Below, one piece after another: positions 7,350-13,921 of a stretch of 20,297 bases of DNA. The notes beneath the pieces were generated by a model. It had not been told where the DNA came from, made no database searches, and was given only the letters and a program-made list of their open reading frames with translations. Position 1 is the first letter of the stretch; each line of letters opens with the position of its first letter. The stretch is taken from positions 1-20,297 of the forward strand of contig DEIK01000094.1 of NCBI GenBank assembly GCA_002352425.1, given 5' to 3'. The DNA comes from Rhodobacteraceae bacterium UBA2776. Lineage in GTDB: Bacteria; Pseudomonadota; Alphaproteobacteria; Rhodobacterales; Rhodobacteraceae. A program made the position numbers and the translations under genes.

Positions 7350-8477
7350 ATGGGTATTCTTGATTTTCTAACCGGCGAATTTATTGACGTGATCCATTGG
7401 GTCGACGACAGCCGTGACACGATGGTTTGGCGGTTTGAGCGCGAAGACCACGAGATCAAATATGGCGCCAAGCTAACGGTCCGCGAAGGTCAGGCCGCCG
7501 TGTTTGTCCACGAGGGCCAAATGGCAGATGTGTTCACGCCGGGGCTTTACATGCTCGAAACCAACAACATGCCGATCCTGACGACGTTGCAGCATTGGGA
7601 TCACGGGTTCAAATCACCGTTCAAATCGGAAATTTACTACGTTAACACCACGCGTTTTGCCGACCTGAAATGGGGCACCAAGAACCCGATCATCTGCCGT
7701 GATCCTGAATTTGGCCCCGTGCGCATCCGCGCTTATGGCACATACACGGTCAAGGTTTCTGATCCGGCCCGTTTCCTGACAGAAATTGTTGGCACCGATG
7801 GTGAATTCACTATGGACGAGATCAGCTATCAAATCCGCAACATCATCGTACAGGAATTTTCGCGGGTGATCGCCAGCAGTGGCATTCCAGTGCTGGATAT
7901 GGCCGCCAATACCTCTGATTTGGGCAAACTGGTTGTCAGCCAAGTCGGGCCAGTGTTGGAGCAATACGGTCTGGCGATGCCGGAGCTCTACATCGAAAAT
8001 ATCTCGTTGCCAGCCGCCGTTGAGGCCGCGCTGGACAAGCGCACCTCGATGGGGATGGCAGGCGATCTGGGCAAGTTCACCCAATATTCTGCGGCCGAAG
8101 CGATGACCGCTGCTGCGAGCAACCCGAATGGCGGGGGTGGCATGGGAGCTGGCCTTGGCATGGGGATGGGCATGGCGATGGCGGGCCAGATGGCCAACCA
8201 AACGGGGCCTTGGGGAACTGCACCGCAAACAGCACAGGCGGCGACCCCACCACCTCCGCCCGCCCCAAGCGTAGAAAAAGTTTGGCATGTGGCAGAAGGC
8301 ACCGAAACCAAGGGGCCTTTTTCACGAGCCGACATGGGGCGGATGTTGATGGATGGCAGTTTGAGCCGCGAAACATATGTTTGGGCAGCAGGTCAAGACG
8401 GCTGGAAAACGGCCGAGGATGTGGATGAATTGGCGACCTTGTTCACCATCATGCCGCCCCCACCACCCGGGGCGTAA
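7350..8477 (+). CDS. SPFH-domain protein (YdjI-like) with Gly/Met-rich linker and C-terminal GYF_2-like domain
   Basis: A 375-residue protein in three parts. Residues 1-245 resemble the SPFH/'virion core protein' group that includes Bacillus YdjI: conserved-looking segments are AVFVHEGQMADVFTPGLYML, FGPVRIRAYGTYTVKVSDP and AMPELYIENISLP. Unlike flotillins it has no obvious transmembrane helix, so it is probably a peripheral membrane scaffold. Residues about 255-308 are a low-complexity linker, first glycine/methionine (GMGMGMAMAG) and then proline/alanine. Residues 309-365 (VWHVAEGTETKGPFSRADM...WAAGQDGW) look like a GYF_2 domain, a module expected to bind proline-rich peptides. The protein itself ends in a PPPPPGA run. 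The start has an AAGGGA ribosome site. The zinc-ribbon gene follows after 6 bases, the same SPFH/zinc-ribbon pairing seen in ydjFGHI. Confidence 0.85.
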   Translation: MGILDFLTGEFIDVIHWVDDSRDTMVWRFEREDHEIKYGAKLTVREGQAAVFVHEGQMADVFTPGLYMLETNNMPILTTLQHWDHGFKSPFKSEIYYVNTTRFADLKWGTKNPIICRDPEFGPVRIRAYGTYTVKVSDPARFLTEIVGTDGEFTMDEISYQIRNIIVQEFSRVIASSGIPVLDMAANTSDLGKLVVSQVGPVLEQYGLAMPELYIENISLPAAVEAALDKRTSMGMAGDLGKFTQYSAAEAMTAAASNPNGGGGMGAGLGMGMGMAMAGQMANQTGPWGTAPQTAQAATPPPPPAPSVEKVWHVAEGTETKGPFSRADMGRMLMDGSLSRETYVWAAGQDGWKTAEDVDELATLFTIMPPPPPGA

Positions 8478-8483
8478 ACACCA

Positions 8484-9608
8484 ATGGCAAACGCGCCCGA
8501 TCCCTTTATGACGCCCAATGTTGCCGTCGAACATCGGTTCCCTTGCGATCAATGCGGGGCCGACTTTCGCTTTGCTCCGGGTGAAGGCAAGCTGATTTGC
8601 GATCATTGCGGCCATGACGCGGTGATCGAGGGGGATGGCGTGCAACGGTTGCAAGCCATAGCAGAATTGGATTTCAACAGCGCCTTGAATGCGCGTTTGC
8701 CCGAGGCCGAAATCGAAGAGGTTCGCGTGGTGCAATGCCCCAATTGCGCCGCCAAATTCGAGTTTGACGCCGAGGTTCACGCTTCTGAATGCCCGTTTTG
8801 CGCCACCCCAGTGGTCACGGACACCGGCACCCTGCGCCAGATCAAACCAAAAGCGCTGCTGCCTTTTGCGATGAATGAATCTGTGGCGCGGGATGCCCTT
8901 GCCGATTGGCTGGGCGGGCTTTGGTTCGCGCCAAACGGGGTCAAGCAATATGCGCGTAAGGGGCGGAAATTACAGGGTATTTACGTGCCTTACTGGACCT
9001 ATGATGCCGACACCAAAAGTCGTTACACAGGACAGCGCGGCACGGTTTACTATGTCACAAAGACCGTGATACGCGATGGAAAGCGCGTGCAACAGCGGGT
9101 GCAAAAGGTCCGTTGGTCCCCCGCATCAGGCCGTGTGGCGCGGTTTTTTGATGATGTGTTGGTTCTGGCCTCCAAGACCTTGCCAAAACGCTTTACAGAT
9201 GCGCTCGGCCCGTGGGATCTGTCCGAACTTGAGCCCTATCGCCCCGAATATCTGGCCGGATTTCGCGCCGAAGGCTATACGGTCGAATTGGCCGATGGTT
9301 ACCAAGAAGCCCGTCACTATATGGATCGGGTGATCGCGCGGGACGTGAAATTCGACATTGGCGGGGATCGACAGCGGATCAGCAATATCGACACGACCAT
9401 CAATGATGTGACCTTCAAGCACATCCTGCTGCCGGTGTGGTTGGCGGCTTATAAATACCGCGGCAAGACCTTTCGCTTTGTTGTGAACGGGCGCACGGGT
9501 CAGGTTCAAGGCCAACGCCCTTATTCGGTCTGGAAGATCGCCTTTGCGGTTATTTTAGGCGCGATTGCGGCGGGTGTCATCGGCTACATTATTGCGCAAA
9601 ACCAATAG
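8484..9608 (+). CDS. Double zinc-ribbon protein with C-terminal membrane anchor (YdjG/YdjH-like)
   Basis: A 374-residue protein. Two zinc ribbons occupy the N-terminus: Cys21/Cys24 with Cys39/Cys42 (CDQC, CDHC) and Cys85/Cys88 with Cys103/Cys106 (CPNC, CPFC). A middle domain of about 200 residues contains GIYVPYWTYDADTKSRYTG and FKHILLPVWLAAYKYRGKTF, patterns I associate with TFIIB-type zinc-ribbon or 'replication factor Y-like' annotations. A single hydrophobic helix at 351-370 lies four residues from the end, so the protein is tail-anchored with its ribbons in the cytoplasm. It is not a helicase: no Walker motifs are visible. Its place right behind the SPFH gene suggests the two form a membrane complex. 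The 6-base gap and weak ribosome site suggest translational coupling. An internal ATG (residue 9) is an alternative start. Confidence 0.82.
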   Translation: MANAPDPFMTPNVAVEHRFPCDQCGADFRFAPGEGKLICDHCGHDAVIEGDGVQRLQAIAELDFNSALNARLPEAEIEEVRVVQCPNCAAKFEFDAEVHASECPFCATPVVTDTGTLRQIKPKALLPFAMNESVARDALADWLGGLWFAPNGVKQYARKGRKLQGIYVPYWTYDADTKSRYTGQRGTVYYVTKTVIRDGKRVQQRVQKVRWSPASGRVARFFDDVLVLASKTLPKRFTDALGPWDLSELEPYRPEYLAGFRAEGYTVELADGYQEARHYMDRVIARDVKFDIGGDRQRISNIDTTINDVTFKHILLPVWLAAYKYRGKTFRFVVNGRTGQVQGQRPYSVWKIAFAVILGAIAAGVIGYIIAQNQ

Positions 9609-9617
9609 GAGCCTTTG

Positions 9618-10055
9618 ATGAGAGCCTTAATTCAACGGGTCACAGAATCCTCGGTCACGGTGGACGGTGTGGTGATCGGCGAGATCGGTGCGGGTCTGTT
9701 GATTTTGGTTTGTGCGATGCAGGGCGACACGCAGGCCAATGCTGACACTTTGGCCGCCAAAATCGGCAAGTTGCGCATTTTCACCGATGAAGCTGGTAAA
9801 ATGAACCGCTCGGTGCTGGACACAGGCGGTGCGACGCTGGTGGTCAGTCAGTTCACGCTGGCCGCTGACACATCGCGCGGCAATCGTCCCGGGTTTTCAA
9901 CCGCCGCCGCCCCGGATGAAGGGCGCGCGTTGTATGAATATTTCGCGGACCAAATCCGCGGCCAAGGGATTAAAGTTGCGACAGGTGCGTTCGGGGCCGA
10001 TATGGCAGTGCAGCTGGTCAATGACGGGCCGGTGACAATCTGGATGGATGTGTAG
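9618..10055 (+). CDS. dtd: D-aminoacyl-tRNA deacylase
   Basis: A 145-residue D-aminoacyl-tRNA deacylase, which hydrolyses D-amino acids (classically D-Tyr) and misacylated glycine from tRNA. Both active-site motifs are present: SQFT at residues 77-80 (SQFTLAAD) and the cis-Gly-Pro motif NDGPVT at 135-140. Length matches the family. I start at the ATG at 9618, which has an AGGAG ribosome site 7 bases upstream; a TTG immediately before it (9615) would add one residue. It sits 9 bases after the zinc-ribbon gene, so it is probably read through from the SPFH operon although its job is translation quality control. It converges on the CAP-domain gene with only 9 bases between stop codons. Confidence 0.96.
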   Translation: MRALIQRVTESSVTVDGVVIGEIGAGLLILVCAMQGDTQANADTLAAKIGKLRIFTDEAGKMNRSVLDTGGATLVVSQFTLAADTSRGNRPGFSTAAAPDEGRALYEYFADQIRGQGIKVATGAFGADMAVQLVNDGPVTIWMDV

Positions 10056-10064
10056 TAGCGGTTT

Positions 10065-10565
10065 TTAGCGGCACGGGCTAGAGAACAGAGCGACCCAGAC
10101 CAACCCGTGGGTAAAGGCCTTGCCAGCATGGGCCAAACCTATGCCATAGCGGTCCGCGCCGCGCTTGATCAGTATGTTTTTTCGGTGCCCCTTTGAGGCC
10201 ATCCATGCATTGATCAACGGCTGGGCCTCGGTGTGACCGGCGGCGATGTTTTCGGCTGAAATTCTGGGCGCGCAACCTTGGCGCTTCAAACGTTGGCTGT
10301 GGCCGCTGCCATCTTTGGCTTGATGCGAGAAATACCCAACTTGGGACATGTTACAGGCATGGGCAAAGCTCGCTGCCTCTAGATTTTCATCCACGACGAG
10401 CGGCTTCAATCCCGCTTTGACGCGTTTGGCGTTCATCACGCGGCCCGCATCAGCGGCCAATTGGACCACGTTGGGCGGCAGGTCACACCCAGCCGCATGA
10501 GCTGCTGTGCTACCACTGATCAAACCGACAGCAACGGTGATGATTTTGAGCAAATGTCTATCCAT
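10065..10565 (-). CDS. Secreted CAP-domain (SCP-like/YkwD) protein
   Basis: A 166-residue exported protein of the CAP superfamily (YkwD-like). A signal peptide covers residues 1 to about 24 (LLKIITVAVGLISGST, then AHA before the cleavage site). The mature part holds the CAP fold signatures: His69 in FAHACNMSQVGYFSH, Glu105 in SAENIAAGH, and the GHRKNIL motif with His127, three of the usual cavity residues. Three cysteines (27, 71 and 98) could form a periplasmic disulphide. Bacterial CAP proteins are poorly understood; some bind lipids or cell-wall fragments. The ATG at 10565 lies 12 bases after the PhnA-like gene stop, so the pair is likely one transcript. No enzymatic role can be assigned from sequence. 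Confidence 0.88.
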   Translation of the reverse strand: MDRHLLKIITVAVGLISGSTAAHAAGCDLPPNVVQLAADAGRVMNAKRVKAGLKPLVVDENLEAASFAHACNMSQVGYFSHQAKDGSGHSQRLKRQGCAPRISAENIAAGHTEAQPLINAWMASKGHRKNILIKRGADRYGIGLAHAGKAFTHGLVWVALFSSPCR

Positions 10566-10577
10566 GAAGGGATGATA

Positions 10578-11132
10578 TCAGGATTTTTTGACGAATTCCG
10601 TTAAAATCACAATCTGCTGCCCACTAACGCGCCCTTCAATGTGACCCGCATTGTCCGGCACCAAAGAGATGTTGCGCACAGCTGTGCCGCGTTTGGCGGT
10701 AAAGCCTGCGCCTTTTACGTTCAAATCTTTGATCAAGGTCACGGTGTCGCCCGCCGTCAAAACCGCGCCGTTGGTGTCGCGGTGGATCACACCGCTGTCC
10801 TCATCTTCCTCCGCTAGACCAGCCTCGGCCCATTCCAGATTTTCCGGCTCAAGATAGGCGATGTCCAACAGATCGCGCGCCCAGGACTCGGCTTTCAGGC
10901 GGTGCAGCAAGCGATAGGCGGTGACTTGGGTGGCGGCATCCGTGCTCCAGATTGCGTCGGACAGGCAGCGCCAATGGGGGGCATCGGAAATGTCGCCAGC
11001 AATGCCCGCGCAACAGGTCGCACACAGGGTGACGATCTGCTCGGAAGGTGGCACATCCACCGCCGCAAGGGCCGTTTCGCTGCCACAAAGGGCGCAGGCG
11101 TTTGCAAGTTCTGACATCAATTCGGCTTTCAT
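10578..11132 (-). CDS. PhnA/YjdM-like zinc-ribbon protein, long form
   Basis: A 184-residue protein in the PhnA-like (YjdM) family. The name arose from location near phosphonate genes in E. coli; it is not phosphonoacetate hydrolase and its function is unknown. An N-terminal zinc ribbon has two Cys pairs (CALC and CATC). The C-terminal PhnA domain is clear: TNGAVLTAGDTVTLIKDLNVKG followed by AKRGTAVRNISLV and IEGRVSGQQIVILTEFVKK. Between them lies a helical insert of about 60 residues, making it longer than the roughly 110-residue E. coli protein. The ATG at 11132 is used; 11117 (five residues shorter) is also possible, and a longer TTG start lacks support. It heads a two-gene minus-strand unit with the CAP protein and diverges from the aminotransferase gene. 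Confidence 0.85.
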   Translation of the reverse strand: MKAELMSELANACALCGSETALAAVDVPPSEQIVTLCATCCAGIAGDISDAPHWRCLSDAIWSTDAATQVTAYRLLHRLKAESWARDLLDIAYLEPENLEWAEAGLAEEDEDSGVIHRDTNGAVLTAGDTVTLIKDLNVKGAGFTAKRGTAVRNISLVPDNAGHIEGRVSGQQIVILTEFVKKS

Positions 11133-11253
11133 GGTTTTTGCGTTCCCACACGGTCTGGAACAATCAAGGCCAAACGTCAACAACCCCTAGGCAGGCTGGT
11201 TTTTTGCGCGTAGCATTTGGCAAAGACATTCCCAACACTTCCGGAGCCTGAAA

Positions 11254-12645
11254 ATGACCCTACTGCACAACATGCCAACTGCTGATCTGCAAAAACTGGA
11301 TGCGGCGCATCACGTGCATCCTTTCACGACCAACGCCGACCTTGCAGCCAAGGGCGCGCGGGTGATCAGCAGCGCCAAGGGGGTGTTTTTGCGCGACAGC
11401 GAAGGGGTTGAACTGTTGGACGGCATGGCAGGTTTGTGGTGTACCAACATCGGATACGGTCGCAATGAACTGGCCGATGCGGCCCATGCACAAATGCTGC
11501 AACTGCCTTATTACAATACGTTCTTTCAAACCACACATGCCCCTGTGATCGCCCTGTCCGCCAAGTTGGCGCAGCTGGCACCGGGGGATTTGAACCATGT
11601 ATTCTATGCCTCGGGCGGATCCGAGGCCAATGACACCAACATCCGGCTTGTGCGCCACTATTGGGCCACCAAAGGCAAGCCCGACAAAAAGGTGATCATC
11701 TCGCGGCACAATGCCTATCACGGCTCGACCATGGGCGGGGCCAGCCTTGGCGGGATGTCGGCCATGCACGCACAGGGCGGGCTGCCGATTCCCGACATCG
11801 CCTTCATTGATCAGCCGTTTTGGTATGCTGAAGGGGGCGAGAGCAGCCCCGAGGATTTCGGCCTTGAGCGGGCCCGACAATTGGAGGCCAAAATCGCCGC
11901 GTTGGGCGAGGATAATGTCGCCGCATTTATCGCCGAACCCGTGCAGGGCGCGGGCGGGGTGATTATCCCGCCGGCAACCTACTGGCCCGAAATTCAGCGG
12001 ATTTGCGACGCGCATGACATTTTGCTGATCGCGGACGAAGTGATCTGCGGTTTTGGGCGCACCGGCAACTGGTTTGGTTCAGATACGCTTAATATCCGTC
12101 CCGACATTATGACCATCGCCAAGGGGCTCTCGTCGGGCTATGCGCCGATTGGTGGCTCGATCCTGTCGGACGAGGTGGCCGAGGTGATTGCCAGCACCGA
12201 GTTCAACCACGGCTACACCTACGCGGGCCATCCTGTTTCCTGTGCGGTTGCGATGGAAAATCTACGCATCCTTGAGGATGAGAACCTGATCCAGCAAGTG
12301 CGCGATGTAACCGGGCCTTATCTGGCCGAAAAATGGGGCCAATTGGCCGACCACCCGCTGGTGGGCGAAGCCAAAAGCCTTGGAATGATGGCAGGGCTTG
12401 CGATGACCCCTGACAAGGCGGCGCGCGCGCCCTTTGCCGCCGATGCTGGCACCGTTGGCTATATTTGTCGCGAACGCTGTTTTGCCAACGGGTTGATCAT
12501 GCGCCATGTCGGGGACCGTATGATCATTTCGCCCCCGCTGGTGATCAGCAAAAGCGAGATTGATCAGCTGGTTGAACGCGCGGCCAAAGCCCTGGATGAA
12601 ACGCTGGCTGTGTTACAGCAAGACGGGTTGATGACGGCGGGGTAA
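11254..12645 (+). CDS. Class III PLP-dependent aminotransferase (omega-amino acid/polyamine:pyruvate type)
   Basis: A 463-residue fold-type I PLP enzyme of aminotransferase class III. The internal aldimine lysine is Lys290 in TIAKGLSSGYAPIGG, the cofactor-ring aspartate is Asp261 in IADEVICGFGRTG, and SGGSEANDT (120-128) with YHGST (155-159) bind the phosphate. The active-site region LWCTNIGYG near residues 61-69 and the FFQTTH segment resemble omega-amino acid:pyruvate, putrescine:pyruvate and taurine:pyruvate aminotransferases. I cannot pick the substrate from sequence. A GGAG ribosome site precedes the ATG. No transporter or catabolic partner gene is adjacent, so the pathway is not indicated by context. 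ppk2 follows about 100 bases later with its own leader. Confidence 0.9.
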   Translation: MTLLHNMPTADLQKLDAAHHVHPFTTNADLAAKGARVISSAKGVFLRDSEGVELLDGMAGLWCTNIGYGRNELADAAHAQMLQLPYYNTFFQTTHAPVIALSAKLAQLAPGDLNHVFYASGGSEANDTNIRLVRHYWATKGKPDKKVIISRHNAYHGSTMGGASLGGMSAMHAQGGLPIPDIAFIDQPFWYAEGGESSPEDFGLERARQLEAKIAALGEDNVAAFIAEPVQGAGGVIIPPATYWPEIQRICDAHDILLIADEVICGFGRTGNWFGSDTLNIRPDIMTIAKGLSSGYAPIGGSILSDEVAEVIASTEFNHGYTYAGHPVSCAVAMENLRILEDENLIQQVRDVTGPYLAEKWGQLADHPLVGEAKSLGMMAGLAMTPDKAARAPFAADAGTVGYICRERCFANGLIMRHVGDRMIISPPLVISKSEIDQLVERAAKALDETLAVLQQDGLMTAG

Positions 12646-12688
12646 TCCAACACCAAAAAGGCCAAAACCTATTGACCCATATCAAAGC

Positions 12689-12705
12689 GCAAACCGGTGG
12701 TTTGC
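12689..12705. promoter_or_regulatory. Perfect inverted repeat in the ppk2 leader (GCAAACC-3-GGTTTGC)
   Basis: Seven-base perfect arms (GCAAACC and GGTTTGC) separated by GGT, 44 bases after the aminotransferase stop and 40 before the ppk2 start. A TATACT hexamer (12708-12713) follows immediately and could be a -10 element, in which case the repeat covers much of the promoter spacer and would be well placed as a repressor operator. No T-run follows, so it is not a typical intrinsic terminator. The function is inferred only from symmetry and position. Confidence 0.4.
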
Positions 12706-12713
12706 ATTATACT

Positions 12714-12735
12714 CTTGTCATCAAAACATGACAGG
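12714..12735. promoter_or_regulatory. Second inverted repeat (TGTCAT-6-ATGACA) abutting the ppk2 ribosome site
   Basis: TGTCAT (12716-12721) and ATGACA (12728-12733) are perfect complements with a six-base loop; a T-G and a C-G pair extend the stem to 12714-12735. The right arm overlaps the first bases of the AGGAG ribosome site (12733-12737) of ppk2, so an RNA hairpin could mask it. As DNA it also fits the loose TGT-N12-ACA pattern of PpsR/CrtJ sites, but that pattern is short and such matches arise by chance. Confidence 0.4.
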
Positions 12736-12744
12736 AGACGCGAT

Positions 12745-13740
12745 ATGACGACACCCGCCACCCCTAAACCAACCACACCCACCAAAGCCGCGAACACGGC
12801 GACCAAATCAGCCCCAAAGACATCGGCTTCTGCGCCGGAATCGCCCTCGGCTGCGATGTCTGGGACGCTCAAAAACTTTCCAAATGTTTCGCCGGATAAA
12901 ATCCGCCAGGCCTTTGAAACCGGCGAATACCCCTACGAGAAAAAGATAGGTAAAAAGGAATACGAGGCCGAAAAAGCCAGATTGCAGGCCGAGCTTTTGA
13001 AGGTTCAAAAGTGGGTGCATGATACTGGGCAAAAGTTTGTGCTGTTGTTTGAAGGGCGTGATGCGGCCGGTAAGGGCGGCACGATCAAGCGGTTCATGGA
13101 GCACTTGAACCCCCGCGAAGCCCGCGTCGTGGCGCTGAACAAGCCAACCGACACGGAGCGCGGCCAGTGGTTCTATCAGCGTTACATCGCCAATCTGCCA
13201 ACCGCGGGCGAAATGGTTTTCTATGACCGTTCGTGGTACAATCGCGCTGGCGTTGAGCGCGTGATGGGCTTTTGCTCGCCATCTGAATACTTGGAATTCA
13301 TGCGTCAAACGCCTGACATGGAGCGCATGATGGTGCGCTCGGGTGTGCGGCTTTACAAATATTGGTTCTCGGTCACCCAAGAGGAACAAAAACGTCGCTT
13401 TGACAGCCGCAAGGATGATCCGTTGAAGCGTTGGAAATTATCCCCCGTCGATTTGGCGTCCCTTTCGAAATGGGATGACTACACCGAGGCCAAAGAGGCG
13501 ATGTTCTTTTACACTGACACTGCGGATGCGCCTTGGACGATCATCAAATCAAACGACAAAAAACGCGCGCGGATCAATACGATGAAGCATTTCCTGTCAA
13601 CGATTGACTATCCAGACAAGGATTATGACATCGTTGCGCAACCCGATCCGCTGATCGTGGGACGCGCCAGCCATGTGGTGCATGGTTCTGAACATATTCT
13701 GGGCGCATCGTTGCATCCGGATCAGCGCAAGGGCGGGTAA
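12745..13740 (+). CDS. ppk2: Polyphosphate kinase 2 (PPK2) with disordered N-terminal tail
   Basis: A 331-residue PPK2 enzyme, which transfers phosphate between polyphosphate and nucleotides and is mostly used to make NTPs or NDPs from polyP. The P-loop is GRDAAGKGG (residues 104-112), the Walker B-like motif is FYDRSWYNRAGVE with Asp161 and Arg162, and the lid region includes KDDPLKRWKLSP (223-234). Other PPK2 hallmarks are NKPTDTERGQWFYQRYI and WFSVTQEEQKRRF. Length and motifs fit class I. The first 38 residues are low-complexity Thr/Pro/Ala/Lys/Ser. The start at 12745 is supported by AGGAG; Met38 could be a secondary start giving a core-only enzyme. It appears monocistronic between its own leader and a downstream hairpin. 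Confidence 0.94.
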   Translation: MTTPATPKPTTPTKAANTATKSAPKTSASAPESPSAAMSGTLKNFPNVSPDKIRQAFETGEYPYEKKIGKKEYEAEKARLQAELLKVQKWVHDTGQKFVLLFEGRDAAGKGGTIKRFMEHLNPREARVVALNKPTDTERGQWFYQRYIANLPTAGEMVFYDRSWYNRAGVERVMGFCSPSEYLEFMRQTPDMERMMVRSGVRLYKYWFSVTQEEQKRRFDSRKDDPLKRWKLSPVDLASLSKWDDYTEAKEAMFFYTDTADAPWTIIKSNDKKRARINTMKHFLSTIDYPDKDYDIVAQPDPLIVGRASHVVHGSEHILGASLHPDQRKGG

Positions 13741-13770
13741 CCAAGAATTGTTGCCATGCCACTAGAAATT

Positions 13771-13811
13771 GCTTCGCGCTCCAACTATCTTTGATGGGAG
13801 AAGCGCGGAGC
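13771..13811 (+). terminator. Probable intrinsic terminator or 3' hairpin of ppk2
   Basis: GCTTCGCG (13771-13778) pairs with CGCGGAGC (13804-13811) through eight positions with one G-T wobble. CTCC (13779-13782) then pairs with GGAG (13797-13800), leaving a three-base bulge and a 14-base loop. The stem lies 31 bases after the ppk2 stop and is followed by a T-rich but not pure run (tgttgtgttattct). The shape is right for transcription termination, but the long loop and mixed tail make efficiency uncertain. Confidence 0.5.
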
Positions 13812-13826
13812 ATGTTGTGTTATTCT

Positions 13827-13840
13827 AATCCATTTGGATT
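13827..13840. repeat. 14-base perfect palindrome (AATCCA-TT-TGGATT)
   Basis: Perfect six-base arms around TT, between the ppk2 hairpin and the methyltransferase start. It is followed at 13848-13854 and 13884-13890 by another complementary pair (CGCCCCA and TGGGGCG). The 181-base gap therefore carries three dyads in a row. It may be an operator for the methyltransferase gene; the sequence shows only symmetry. Confidence 0.35.
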
Positions 13841-13921
13841 CAAGCAACGCCCCATCGGTATTGATGTATTTCAACGCTGATTTTGGGGCGCTTCGTGAAT
13901 ACTCGGAACTGACCAGATTGG

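Noticed and set aside
3282..9608. Classical tellurite resistance (ter) island or anti-phage system acquired by transfer
   Set aside because: No TerD, TerB, integrase, tRNA junction or composition change is seen; codon use looks like the neighbouring housekeeping genes, so it is more likely a resident operon.
10056..10064. Shared terminator between dtd and the CAP gene
   Set aside because: The gap is nine bases and no hairpin crosses it; TAGCGG occurs twice as a direct, not inverted, repeat.
12672..12713. TTGACC and TATACT as a matched -35/-10 pair for ppk2
   Set aside because: The spacing is about 30 bases, far beyond the usual 16-19, so they cannot act as one standard promoter.
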